The notes: generated by a model from the letters alone, not told the origin. A stretch of 64,000 nucleotides of DNA from Cladorrhinum sp. PSN259 (GCA_033725935.1 MU867093.1:310001-374000); one strand, 5' to 3'; counted from the stretch's first letter, positions 44,844 through 56,463 are shown. A program made the numbers and translations.

Positions 44844-45999
44844 ATGCGCGTAGGAGAACTTGCTGTCCGTGCCCTCCTGGGTGGTGTGGCCTTGGACCGG
44901 ATCGGCGATGCGATACCCGAGGAGTCTTTCAACTCGTCGTCTATTGCCCTGGTCGCACGCCAAAGCTGCGATATTGGATTCACACGATGTGGGACTGGAT
45001 GTATGGCGTTAGGAAGAGTCTGCTGCGCATCGTATGTCCGTCCCCTATCTTTTACAAATGATGACAGTGCTGACTCTTGGATATCCACAGACGAGACTCA
45101 TCCTGTGATCTGGGATACTATTGCATGGCGACAAGTGGATGCTGCCCGAATGGCAAGACCTGCAGCGGTGTAGTCGGCAATTGTGATCCCGGCGAGAAAC
45201 GTTGCAATAATGGGTAAGCTTTCCCCTCGTCCTTTCTTTCGAGCTTGTCCTTCTCACACAGCACACTATTTTTTAGATGCATTCCAGAGACTGGTGTCTG
45301 CTGCCCCGGTAGCGGTTATTGCAAAGCCGGTTATTTCTGCACTAGCGACAACAAATGCTCCCAAAGCAGCAGTGGCGGCGGCAGTGGCGGCGGTAGTGGC
45401 GGCGGTAGCGGTGGCGGTAGCCTAACGTGCGATACCGGCAAAGTGACCTGCGACGCCAACTTTTGCATGCCATCTGGATCCGTATGCTGCGGTGACGGCA
45501 AGGGAGGATACTGCCCTGTAAGTCTTTTCCATTCTGGGGTCTGAGTCTCCTCATGTCTCAACAAACAGTAGATACTAACTCTTGTTGCGCTCAGTCCAGC
45601 TACTACTGCACCACAAACGGCAAATGCTGCCCTGTTGGAAAGACCTGCTCTAGCAGTGGTGGTGGTTCTGGAGGCGACATCACCACTCCTGGAACCACTG
45701 TCAGCATACCTTCCCCGACCATCGCCCCTCCACCTTCACCCACAAATATCGACGACTCCCTCCCAACTGACGAGACCACCACGACCTCTTCAAGATCAAC
45801 AACATCAACGACATCAACAACCTCCACCTCACGAAGCAATGCCCTCACTGCACCTCTGCCAACATTCTCTTCCACAACTGCTCTTCCCGGCGGCGGTACG
45901 GGCGGTACGGGCGGTACGGGCGGTGCGAATGGAATATCGGTATCTGTAAAGGGGTGCATCCTTGCTGTCGGTGGTGCAGCCCTTGCTTTGTTATTTTAG
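44844..45999 (+). CDS. Cysteine-rich granulin-like protein with Ser/Thr stalk and GPI-type tail
   Basis: Four exons, 44844-45031, 45091-45213, 45277-45517 and 45595-45999 (318 aa), all in phase. The N-terminus has a weak hydrophobic segment that may be a signal peptide. Exons 1-4 encode short modules with repeated CC and CxxxxxxC patterns (GYYCMATSGCCPNGKTC, GVCCPGSGYCKAGYFC, SVCCGDGKGGYCP, YYCTTNGKCCPVGKTC), a granulin-like spacing. Modules are separated by a four-times GGGS linker at 45370-45419. A Ser/Thr/Pro-rich stalk follows, then a fourfold Gly-Gly-Thr run and a hydrophobic C-terminal tail typical of GPI anchoring. An extracellular wall protein is likely; binding partner unknown. Exons follow the module borders. 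Confidence 0.85.
45363..45419 (+). repeat. In-frame GGGS-coding minisatellite
   Basis: About four tandem 12-nt units of the GGCGGCAGTGGC type encode a flexible Gly/Ser linker. Copy number is likely to vary between strains. Confidence 0.75.
45890..45927 (+). repeat. In-frame GGT-coding minisatellite
   Basis: Tandem 9-nt units GGCGGTACG encode Gly-Gly-Thr repeats just before the GPI-type hydrophobic tail, a site where length change would alter stalk length. Confidence 0.75.
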
Positions 46000-46388
46000 G
46001 TGAAAAGGAGGCTTAATAGCCGAGAATGGAATGCTGGAAGTAATTGGGAGAACGTACACATTTCAATCAAGATAGATAGTAATTACTTTAGTATGCGAAA
46101 ATTAATTCCTTGTATTTGCTCTCACTCAAAAAGGGGGCAACCCCCGCACTGTAACCAAGCACACAGGCCTGTCCGGGTATTATTATATTTGGGTGTAGGT
46201 ATGTACAAAACCCTTCTTGGCCTGCACATGTGGCTGGGCACAGGTCCAGTGCCAAAGTACCTGGTCCTACGTCAACGTCATGTCACCCCCTCACCCCACC
46301 TTCTTACCTTCTTTGAACCTATAAACTACATATACCTTTCAACTCCTCAAGATACCATTCATTACCACCACCCTTAGCCTCAATAAAA
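46000..46388. other. Intergenic, 389 bp
   Basis: 3' UTR of the granulin-like gene, then A/C-rich sequence with a TATAAA element at 46320-46325 before the hypothetical frame at 46389. Confidence 0.4.
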
Positions 46389-46898
46389 ATGACCGCAATC
46401 CCAACAATGTTCAAGAACCCCTTTGACATACCCCTTTTCGAATCAACAAATGCACTAACAAGTAGCAGATCAATCCCCTCCCTCCCACACCAAACACTGG
46501 CACCGCCATCCTGGAATATCGGGAACCAAACTCCCCTAATAAACCCAAGCGCCACTTCAATCCCCGAAATAACACCCGCTGTCAAGTCCTTGACGCCAGG
46601 ATGGGATCTGGTCCCTAGCTTACCGAGAGCTATCGAGACAAGTATATGCGGGCCGACTGGAATGGCGACCGTGACGGTCACGGACGGGATGAGGTGCGTG
46701 GACGTGAGGAGGTGTTCCAGGTGCCGCGGAGGGGAAATGACGAGTGAATTTGAAGAGAGGAGCAGGACCACCAACGGCGCGTATGTGCAAAGTGAAGGCA
46801 TGGGCAAAAAAGGAATTGAGAGTGCGGTGGGGGTTGTGACGAGGAGTTGCACGGTATTTATGCCTTGTTTGGGTGGGTGTAGGGGGTGTGGGGTGTGA
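46389..46898 (+). CDS. Hypothetical protein, doubtful
   Basis: A 169-codon uninterrupted frame begins with ATG in a good AAAAATG context, about 65 bp after a TATAAA. The product begins with a hydrophobic/polar Pro-rich stretch, has a CxxC-like pair (RCSRCRG) and ends PCLGGCRGCGV. No domain is recognised. An antisense frame of similar length (46319-46852) with hydrophobic character covers the same bases, so coding strand is not certain. Treat as a candidate only. Confidence 0.35.
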   Translation: MTAIPTMFKNPFDIPLFESTNALTSSRSIPSLPHQTLAPPSWNIGNQTPLINPSATSIPEITPAVKSLTPGWDLVPSLPRAIETSICGPTGMATVTVTDGMRCVDVRRCSRCRGGEMTSEFEERSRTTNGAYVQSEGMGKKGIESAVGVVTRSCTVFMPCLGGCRGCGV

Positions 46899-47926
46899 AC
46901 CTGAGCACTTGATTTATACCAATATCATCGGAAGGGTTTTTCATTCCGCCACTGCACCAGACCAGCTTTAGCACTGATGAATGCTTGCGATACCAGATCA
47001 ACGAAACCCCATCTCCCGCCCAAGCTCCTCCCAAACACTGTCCGTCCATTCCTTTCTTCGCTTATGACACACTGCACTGACTCGAGGACAAACCCAAGGG
47101 CAGAATGCAAACTTTGTTTCTGATCCAGGGTTTGGGTACATAACCAGCCAATTCTCAGTCGATAATGCCCATGGCGTTTGCTGTAGACAAAGTCTATAGT
47201 GACGTGTTCTCGTGTGGCTATGGGATTGTTGGTGTCGTGCACTTTGATGAATCCATTCTCTCCATCATGCCAAGATGGGTGTTTCGGAGACGGTGACTTA
47301 CGACGAGTGGAGGAGCAAGTTCTTTGACGATCAGCTATTTGCCCGTATTGGCTGAGTAAGAACAATACATTATACAAACAAAATGCTGTTTTGGGGAATT
47401 CTGGCCAAAACGAAGCCATTTTTCTCTTGCAAATCTCTGTCAACAGAGAAATTAGGGGAATTTAAATACAAAGTTATTCTGACAAAGCTGTTTGTCCGAT
47501 GAACAAAACCTGTCTTTGTCCCGCTTGATTCAGCTCTCGGGTAACGAGGGAAACTCTCCCCTGGAGGAATGTTCGGGTGGCTGGTTGCTTCAAGTGGTGG
47601 CTGCCAATGGGTTTCAGTGAGCCATGCTCGACCAGCCATCACCGGCAAGGGTAATAGCTGATGCCACGTTTTGGCTCTGGATGAAAGGTCAATGGTTGGA
47701 AGGACACAGATAACTAAGTTCTATGGCGAGACAAGGTAAAGGGGACTGGATACCAACCGAGAAGGAGTCGAAACGGAATGAGACAAACATATTACAGATA
47801 ATTTTATTTGTACCAGCTTGTCAAGTTCAGTCACAGATAATTCAAACTTCGAAAAGTGCCTGAAGGAAAAGAACCGGCATTGAGATAAAAACTTGAACGC
47901 ACATCATCTCACGCTTTATATCATCT
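46899..47926. other. Intergenic, ~1.03 kb
   Basis: Open frames of up to 172 codons occur on the minus strand but lack coding character or motifs. Nothing else is seen. Confidence 0.45.
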
Positions 47927-49615
47927 CTAAGCCTCACCGCCCCCTCTCTGACTCCTCATAGTACCAAACCTCTGGCGCATCCTCAGCTCCACATCTTCTT
48001 CCCTTGTTCCCCCCCCATCCTCCTCTCTTAGTAATTCCTCGGCTTCCTCATCGTCATCCTGACCCTGCAAATCAACAAACTTGTACGCCCAAAAAGAACA
48101 CCAAACAAACACGATCCCCGCAAGCCCACATGCGACGAGGTAAACAACTGCTGCCTTTTTTTGTTCGTAATTTCAACCATGTCAACATAGAGAACGTCAT
48201 TTAGGAAGAGGGGAAGAAAAAAAAAAAAAAAAAAAAAAAAGACTAACGCACCTTGCTCAACTCATCCCACGTTTGCCCTAAATTATCATATAGCGGCGTG
48301 CAAATATACACCGTCAACCCAACAATAAACGCAATGATCGAGTACGACAGGAGCATCATGGGCGCCTGCCAGGTGAATATCATGTTCCAGCGCACTTGGA
48401 CCACCGGCTGCATTTCCACGGCTTCGGTTTCCTGTCGAATAGGGACGGATAATAATCCTCGCGGCTCAGCGGTGGAGATGTGAGGAGCCAAAACTTGAAC
48501 ATCGTGTCGATCGCGCGGTTGGGGTTGGTCTAGTACATGTGTAGATTTGGAAGTGCCAGTTTCGGTGGTGTCAGTTCTGTCCCTGTGGGATTTCTGGATG
48601 TTTGGACTGAATTGAAGTGATGCCGAGGGATGAGGTGGGAAGGGTGCGTCGACAATGGAGGAGCTTTCCCCTTGTGCTAGTGGTGCTGGGATTTCGGGCA
48701 CAGAGGGTTTGCGGAATATCTGAGAAAATGAAAGGGAGGCACTTGGGGGGATATCAAGGCCGTGATGGGATGGGCTATAAACCCGTTCGTCGCGCGGTAC
48801 TATATCTGGATATTCGTTTGTGGTTTGATAAAATGTGCCTGTCATGCCTGTCTCACGGCGGCGCCGATTGGGTATGGGTCTTGCGCTGGAATGCCAATGA
48901 TAATCGCCGCGAATCCTGAGGATCATGGCGAGTTCGCGCTTCAAGGTCGGTCGGCTGGGTGAGGTTTTGAGAGTGGTGAATATGAAAGCCTGAGACGAAG
49001 ACAGGAGAACTGAGGTGATGGAGAGGACCAGGCTCGCGTACCAGGACCCTGGGCCGAGCCAGTGCTCTGTCTCGCGGGGAGTCCATGAAAAACAACCGAT
49101 AACTGCAGCTGACAGGAGGGTACTCTTTCCACACAGCTATCAGCATGTTTCACTTCTAGCGCAGGTTCCGTGCATGAGGTAACTCAGCCGGTTGTGGCTT
49201 ACCGCAACTGTCACAAATTGGTACTCTCCGAGTTTTCTGTCCTTCCAGTGTGATATCCTGGCCGAGACCCTCTCAGCTGACTCTCCATCCCTGACGCATT
49301 TGGCAATCGCGAGAACGGGCAGTAGGGTGTTTTCTCGGTAGAAGCGGTAGTATGGCAAGGTGAAAACGTGCGAAAAGTTGAAGCCCAGCAACCCTAGTAA
49401 GTGATGTAGTCGCCCCTGATTAACAAGAGCGTCCGTTAACAAGGGATCAGGGAGATGATAGGGTAGAGATGCAGCGGGTCCTCAATGCAAGGATCATCAG
49501 GACGGGTACCTTTGTTATCATTGGTCGCAGCGCTGCCATGCCCTGAAATGGAAATACAATCTCTTCAGTTTGTGGTCGGACTGAAGCAGGCACTGTCAAG
49601 CGACTCGTGTGCCAT
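47927..49615 (-). CDS. Four-helix membrane protein of unknown function
   Basis: Exons 49541/2-49441, 49393-49203, 49124-48252 and 48154-47927 are supported by frame; a tentative first exon 49615-49594 would supply the ATG and give 471 aa. Motifs include SLIPWLLGFNF (Trp codon split by an intron), FTLPYYRFYRENTLLPVLAIAKC and ARISHWKDRKLGEYQFVTVA. Four hydrophobic helices are visible: VTVASTLLSAAVIGCF, WYASLVLSITSVLL, APMMLLSYSIIAFIVGLTVY and VVYLVACGLAGIVFVW. A 130-residue disordered linker sits between helices 2 and 3, and the tail is highly acidic (DDDEEAEELLREED). The family is known to me only as hypothetical fungal membrane proteins. The intron before the last exon carries a 24-T tract on the coding strand. 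Confidence 0.78.
48217..48240. repeat. Poly-A tract (24), intronic
   Basis: Lies in an intron of the four-helix protein gene, ten bases inside the donor; as poly-T in the transcript it could influence splicing. Length is probably variable. Confidence 0.85.
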
Positions 49616-50090
49616 CGTTTGTTTCTTCGCATGTCGCAGCGCTCATGTTGAGCTTTGAGAGGAATGATGACTAGTTGGAATGGCAGACAAGAGTAGGAAG
49701 AAGCTGAGCTGTTGGAGAATCGCCTCCTGGCCAATAGAATTACCCCTTGAAATGCGCCCGCCACGTGAGCATGGCGTCCACAAGGCGCCGGGCCAAGTAC
49801 GTATAATAGGCAGAACTGTAACAGATGAAAGATGGAAATTTTTTCCAATTGCCCTTTGCCCGGTTTCTGTTGCTGGTTTGCATGTTTGACTTGAGTCGGC
49901 ACTGTGCCGAAAACGTGAATGCCTGGAAAGTGGTTGTGTTCCGCTGACACGACCGGATCTGTAGGCGATAATGTATAACGTAATTAGAGGTATGATCTTA
50001 GGTAGTCTCGCCAGATCTTGCTTGTGGAATTAGCACTAGAATTAAAATAAGAGCTACATGTACAACATATACAGTTATCCGTCCAACTTG
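49616..50090. other. Intergenic, 475 bp
   Basis: Between the patatin-like stop and the tentative start of the four-helix gene, both minus strand. No other gene is seen. Confidence 0.45.
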
Positions 50091-51923
50091 CTATGTACTT
50101 GTACTACCAGTAGACTGTGATGAGTCTCCCTCCTGTGGAGCTTGTGTTGCTGGTGTTGCTTGTGGTGGCTCCTCCGCCTGAGCTGTTTTCGACTTTTTAT
50201 AATCCCACCGTAGACCTCCCGTACGCAGCGCTTCTGTTTGGTTCTCCGAAATGGTAATACCGTGATCATCCACCAGGTGTCTGATAAACTGATCCCTGTA
50301 CTCCCATGTCTGATCCGGCTCGTATTTGCAGCGGTCCTCGCGACACGTGTAAGTAGTGCCGAGAGCAAATCTCTCCCAAAGAGACTTGTCTTTTGTGCGT
50401 TCTCGGCGGATAGCCACCAACTCCCTTGCACAGTTTCTAAAGTCCTCCTGAACCTCGGCATCCTCCCAGTAGCGGTTGAAAGAACTTCGTATCTTCTCCA
50501 TGGTATCAATTCCAGAGTTCGCACCCGAACCACGAGGCTTCCAGTCGTCCAGGTCAACCCCTTCTAGCGCATTGGGCTCGTTGAAGCGGTAGTAGAGGAA
50601 ACCATCGGCAGCGCTGAAAATCTCCATCCTCCGGTGGCTGGCTTCGGGATCTCCAACTCGATCGACGGCAAACCGCAAGACGGTGCGCAACCTCAACTCG
50701 GCGTTTTGGTCCGGGCGAGGAGGACTTCGGGCTGTTCCGATACTTACAAATACTTGGACACTCTTGGAGTCGGGCAAAATCGTTTTGAGTTCATTGTAGA
50801 CCTCTTCGGAAGGGTTGTTTTGTGGACCAAAGCCTCCGTCGGTTAGAACTGCCACTCCGCCAGTTAAGGCTTTTCTCGATCTTTTGCCTCGCACAATCTC
50901 GCCATCCTCTAAAGCAATTTGGAGAGGTTTGAAGTACAGGTATGCAGCTGTAGCTGCACGGGCGAGTTTCCATACAGCAAGGGTTGTGGATTGTCCTGGA
51001 GTCCTGGGGCCCGTCAAAACTGAAGCCCTCGGTCGTACGCGGCCCCCTGCAGGAGCTGCCCGACGGAAGTTGTCGTAAGACCGATAGATGACGGTGTCAG
51101 TCCAGGCAGCCCGGCTGCTGTTGTTATCACCAGAGAGGGTACGTCGCTGAACAAAAATGAGACTAGCAATTCGTTAGCATTGAAATGATGGTTACACATA
51201 GAGACTCACGCGCGGCAAAGACCCCTCGGGGTACCGAATAAAACTGCTTCAGAGTCGTCTCTGTTGTTTGGCGTTTCTCCCCTGCGTTGCACGACATCCT
51301 TGATTGCTCTCTCTAATTTGCTAGCTGAGAATTTATGCCGGTGTATAAAAGCACCAAGCGACCCAACTTGGTGAAATGTCCTTGGGTGGCCAAAGACATC
51401 ACCGGCAAGCTTTTCGTACTCTGAAATGCAGTCATCTACTGTCATTCGAAACCTCCCGAGCATTATTGTAATCAGTCTGCAGCGGCCCATGTCAGCGAAC
51501 CATTGAACCCACCTCGGGATAGACTTTTCAGGAAATCAGCTGCCACATACGAGCCAGTGGATGTGCCAGAGATGTAGTCAAAGTAATGGCATGGCAGAAA
51601 TGGAGTCAGATCTGGTGGATTGCTGTGGCTCACATTTGGGGGCACAGGAAGTGGCGAAAAGCTCGAGATAAATTCCGCAGGTTCCGACCTCGATTGCTGA
51701 ACATTTCTCTCTTCCTCAGCAATGCACTCCATCAACTTCCGAAGCTGAAGAAGACTGTAATAGCCTCGAATACCGCCGCCGTCTAAAGATTTTATGTGTT
51801 AGTAAAGTATCAGGACGACTTTGGGATGTCACCGTCTTGCCTACCAAATGTGAGCGCATTAATCTTTCCCCATGGTCCCCTCCCGTTTTTGTTTACTCTA
51901 GAAGGGCCCGGGTCAGAAGACAT
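50091..51923 (-). CDS. Patatin-like phospholipase
   Basis: Four exons, 51923-51845, 51782-51551, 51476-51210 and 51162-50091 (549 aa), all in phase; the third intron has a GCTAAC branch and GCTAG acceptor. Patatin hallmarks are intact: oxyanion-hole DGGGIRGY at 27-34, nucleophile motif GTSTGS at 99-104 with Ser101, SLITIMLGRFRMTVDDCI, and the catalytic Asp in TDGGFGPQNNPS (Asp301) followed by FVSIGTA. The enzyme should be a cytosolic lipid acyl hydrolase (phospholipase A2/A1-like). The sequence after ~310 is helical and ends in a Gln/Pro/Ser/Thr-rich tail. In fungi patatin-domain proteins also serve as effector domains in incompatibility or NLR systems, but no such partner domain is fused here. 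Confidence 0.93.
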
Positions 51924-53376
51924 TGTGGCGGTGTCCAAACAATGCCTTTCTTGCAGGCCGGCAAGGACGATTCGAATGAAGAAGGATATTTTTTCATCTT
52001 GTTTAAATGCAACTCCCTCGCCTTGGACCTCATTTTAACAAACACAAGCTGCGCGATTTCAGCCGACGAGGCATCTCAGAGCCTCACCATCCCTTGTGAT
52101 GTGCCGCCATGGTCTTTGATGGTGGTCGCATACAGTGTTGCATAAGAGGGGTGGAAATTTGCTGCCCAGATTTGGGTGGGTGGGTAGGGAGAAATGGGAG
52201 CTCAGGTTTCAGCCAATCAAGCAGTATACATTACTTGCTGTGGCTGCATTATTGGATCAAGTTTGGAGAGTGGAAGCGACACACCCGACACTGCTCCTTC
52301 CTCTTCAGCACGCAATGAGGGGGCTTAACACTTGACGGCTGTGGATAATCACTTGCCTGAGTATTGTGGCTTTGGGTGACCGAATCACCTCACTTTCCGA
52401 CCATCCATCAACGACAGCATCATTATGCACCGGCTGACCACCCAAGAGCAGAGCTGAGGCGCATACCTCTTTTCAGGCCTCGAATTCTTAGAACGAGTCA
52501 ACCTTGAAGGGTCTCCAAAAACCAGCGCCCCGACACCCGCCAATACAACCAACTGCATCTGCCGAGAAGGTGTCTGCTAAATACAGGTATCGACCAACTA
52601 TGACCCTTTGACTTGAACGTATCAGTAGGTTGACTGCACGATTGGAGGGTGATGTGATTTGCGCAAGGGCCCACTCCGTCAAATCAGGTCTTGACAAAAG
52701 AGTGGAAAGCCATCGGGCAGGCCCGGGAGCTTGCATTAACGTCATGAGCCGACGGGGCAGACACCGATTCTCCGGACTGTGCGAGCCTGATGCAAGTGAC
52801 ACCAAATGGACTCCGAGAGATGCCTCCACAGCCCCAGTTTGATCACCTGCATCCACTTCCTCTTTGTCAGAATGGGGGGTGGCGGCCCGGGAAAGGATCT
52901 ATTGGCCCAAACCGACGGGACAGACTCGGCTTGCCTCAAAAGGAGGCTCTTGTCCTGCATGAGGGGTATCAGTGGCGGCAGACTATCAGGTTCTTTTGAC
53001 AGCACTGTACTGGGGAAAAGTCGCTTTGCTTCCGCTGACCTGTTCCCCCAATATCCTCTTTGCTTCCAGTCTCTAACACACTGCTTCGCCATAGTACTGG
53101 TCTTGACTCTCCCACCTTTTCCAGATGACCTTCGCCCACCTGGGCTGAGGCCGGGCATGGCTGCCCTACCTCTTTTGCTGTCCATTTTCGGCCCCCCAAT
53201 TGTCCTGGAGGGCTCTAGATATTGCCCATGATCGCCCGTGGGGTTTGTCTCGGGGTCAGTTTCCCTCCCATTCCCTCCGTCTCCATCTTGGACAGTTCTT
53301 TCTCGGTTTTCTTCCAGCACTTGGATCTCCACCTGTGGTTTTGTCGATAGTTCAACATTCTTGGGCCTTTTTCAGC
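51924..53376. other. Intergenic, ~1.45 kb
   Basis: Divergent upstream region of the patatin-like gene and the 114-aa gene. A minus-strand frame of 196 codons (52742-53332) starts only at GTG and lacks motifs; not accepted. Confidence 0.45.
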
Positions 53377-53792
53377 ATGGTCAAGCCTCGAGCACTTCGT
53401 CTCGACCCACGAAATCCATCACTAACCGTGATGGACGCTCAACGGATGGAAGCTACCTTCAAGCAGAGCGGTTTGTTATTTCCCACTATTCTGTTCACAT
53501 CTCAGAGGAACTGACCATTGACGGTTGTTTCGTTCTTCAAGGCCCTCAAGAATATTATCCACCCGTCACCCTTCCCAAGCGAACTTCGGCCGGCCATGAC
53601 GCCTTCGACCTGTTTGTCACCAGGGACGGAAACCAGCTTTTCTTAAAGAAGCCCACAGAGCAAGCCGAGGACGGCTTAAGCACCTTTGTAGGACGCCTGC
53701 ATCTCGAGAGCTTGGGACTTGTGGACGGCTATCGCAGACGGAAAGGGAAGCTCGACAAAGTCTACGTTGTCAGATCGGACTCTTACCTTTAA
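53377..53792 (+). CDS. Small soluble protein of unknown function (114 aa)
   Basis: Two exons, 53377-53470 and 53542-53792, with a 71-nt intron (GTTTGT donor, ACTGAC branch, CTTCAAG acceptor) splitting a Gly codon. The spliced frame begins MVKPRALRLDPRNPSL and continues PQEYYPPVTLPKRTSAGHDAFDLF, DGNQLFLKKPTEQAEDG and VGRLHLESLGLVDGYRRRKGKLDKVYVV. No signal peptide, helix or cysteines. Intronless reading would need an upstream start, for which no ATG exists. I do not recognise the family; the coding part of exon 2 looks real. Confidence 0.65.
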
Positions 53793-56463
53793 CACAATAT
53801 AATCTAATACGTTTACGACCTTAGCCTGGAGTCGGATTTGGTATGATATCTGGCTTGCAATCGAGGTTGGAGTTGAAGTCCGGCGAGGGCACATGAAACG
53901 AGTTTCACTCTTTTTTGGTTGGTGGCTTTTAAGGTGCCCCGTCTTCCACAATGCTGCAGAATCGGCCTTGAAGTTGTTATCATCGGCATTCTGGACAGGG
54001 AGTGGATACGAGATATATCCTTCTTGTCTTTTTCCATGTGTTTCTGTGTGCGCCCATTTTATATGCTGTTTATGGCAAGGGGATTATGTATCGGTCAAAA
54101 TTGGCAAATTGTTACGATATTTAATGAGGTAATCATGGACTGTCCCTGTTTTCCAGGGCAGGAAAGCTGTTTTACGACAATTTATTATCCTTTTTTCCGC
54201 ATGGAATTCACAAGATAAATAACAAAAAAATAACAGCAGACAAACCCCCAAGGTTCGTGAGTTCAAGGTATTTATTTTCCAAACTTGACAGTTCCAAGTC
54301 TTAGGCAAGTGTCCAAGGGGATTCTCGACCAGCAGTCCTGTTAAACTAAAAACGGGTCCTGAACCATTGGGCGGAAAGCCTCCAACTTGAAACATACCAA
54401 AAGACTACACTAGCAGCAAACAGCCTGAGGCAAACTCTTAGCTTACTTGGCAATTATCACTGGGGCAAAGGGGGATTTGACAGGCAAACAGTTACTCACA
54501 AGTGGCAACCTAGCAGCTTCATTCCGACTCACTCTGCTGCGCCATGTGTCACACTCTGCTCACTTTTGTGGGTCACGAGTTGCGGTGAGTGAGCAGAAAC
54601 GAAGCAGGTATCCGTACGTGTACTGGAGAGAGCCACACAGCTGGGTAGGTGGGTGTTGGACATCCGGCTGGTTTTCGTACTTGACAGCTCATCGTCAAGG
54701 CATGTGACGCGTCACACGTCTGCGGGCAACTTGAAAAGAGCAACGAGATATTTGCAGCGTTTTGGGAAATTTATCTGCTGTCTGGGTATCAACAAAGTTG
54801 TACTCTTTCTGGCTGCCTACAATAGAATAGGATCACGGTACCGGTGTGTCCACAGTCGGTCCCGAGTGAGGGTGTCAAAGTGCCGGCTGAGACATACGGG
54901 CCGCGCCGTGAGTGGCGGATGAGAAACAAGATCTCAACCAATGAATTACTTCAAGTGATAAAGACATATTTGCTTACCGTTTTTCTTGCTCACATTCTAA
55001 GACGTCTAGTTACCAAAGCCGAGTCAAAGGGACGTGATACCCACCGGCATAATATTTCTCACTGCCGGTTTCCTGGGACTTGGAAAGGGTCAATTGCTTC
55101 CTGGTCGTTCTTATATGGGGGCTAATCAGCCCACATGCACACAATGAGGACGAGAGTAGTCTCTGCTATTGTTTTCAGAAAACAGCACTATCTTTAGACA
55201 TCTCTTAGGCATTGACTTGTTTCCCTTCACTCTTGAGCGAGAAGGGTTCGATCATCAGGTTGGGCCGCGTACATGATAGGGTACTGTACATGTACCTACA
55301 CCATATCATCTCTCTTTGCGAACTTGAACTCTGCAGGACATACATTGCACTACAGAAGGCGGGCGCCTCATCATACGAGTATCTTGTCAGTGAAGAGACT
55401 GAGCAATGCCCGAATCAATTGTCTAACAAAACATATTTTGATAGTCCCGTTTACGGGTGCATGTTGAATGGCTCCGAGTCTCTTTTCCTTGAAGCCGTAA
55501 GCCGACATCGTCTCCATTACCATTGATGGGAATCTAAGGATCTGATTAACTGTCATATATTTGCAACTGTTTCAAAACAGCATTAACTATTTCATTTACT
55601 TTAATTGTTTTTATTTACTTTACAGTAAACATAGAGTTAACACACCCATACCCACACCCACACCCAGGTAATGCCTTGAATCTCTGCATCTTCGACGTAT
55701 TGGTCATCTTCCACTTTAACCACTTCAACCATCACACTTACCACACCCACCACCACACCTCCCATAACGACGGCTACCACACCTAGGCACCGGCGATGAC
55801 ATCGACATACATACCCATACCCATATATGTGTGTGCATGGCTTTCACATCCATATGCCACAGAGATAGCATCGTCCTGCATACCTACACAGGCATAGGTA
55901 TGACACCTATACCTATGCTCACATCCGCCAACACCTACCCACCACCCACACACACACCCACACAGGCTTCCTAGCTTACAGCCGTCCCAGAGACTAAGTA
56001 CATCTCTCATCCTAGGGCATCTCCGGCCAGGTGGCAGGCTGGGTGGCAGGTAGGCAAGATGAAGGGTGTGGTGGTGTATGGCTGGCTGGCTTGGTGGCAG
56101 GCAGGTAAGTAGGTTGCTAGGCAGGAAGAAATGAATAAAAGAGGATGGTTTATGACTGCAGAGAAAACCACTATAAAATACCCTCAAAAGACCTACAAAT
56201 AACCCAACAATTTACGGGAATTTCGGCGCGGAAATTGTTATTAGTAAACAATAACGGTACATACAGATATAAATGGAAGTTAAGCCCCCCCCAAAAAAAT
56301 AATGGTCAACTTTATTGTTTACTCTATGGAATAAAACAATCGTTGTAAGTAGTAAACCGTTGCCAGGCCCCTCCATATCTCCCATTAATGACCTCCGAGA
56401 AAAAAAATACTCTCTTAACTTTTCGAAACGCCATTATAGCTTTTTCCTGCTGCCGCCGCACAC
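53793..56463. other. Gene-poor stretch, ~2.7 kb, with low-complexity DNA
   Basis: No convincing gene. The first 1.8 kb hold scattered short frames only. The segment 55630-56130 is C/A-rich and repetitive and is listed separately. TATA-like sequences near 56265 have no associated gene. Confidence 0.5.
55636..56125. repeat. C/A-rich low-complexity tract with CACACCC/CCATACC and GGTGGCAG-type units
   Basis: The left part is built from imperfect CACACCCATACC-type units, the right part (56026-56125) from GGCTGGGTGGCAGGTAGGCAAG-type units. It also contains the paired hairpins at 55879-55918. An antisense frame of 134 codons across it is low-complexity and not counted. Confidence 0.7.

Noticed and set aside
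46319..46852. 177-codon hydrophobic minus-strand frame opposite the doubtful gene at 46389
   Set aside because: Leu/Val-rich composition looks like antisense of a Pro/Thr/Ser-rich strand; no real helix pattern or known domain.
46925..47443. 172-codon minus-strand frame
   Set aside because: No conserved motif, irregular composition, no promoter features.
52742..53332. 196-codon minus-strand frame upstream of the 114-aa gene
   Set aside because: Starts only at GTG, no motif, and overlaps the expected leader of the plus-strand gene.
55783..56187. 134-codon frame through the low-complexity block
   Set aside because: Product is repeat-derived (Pro/His/Cys/Gly runs).
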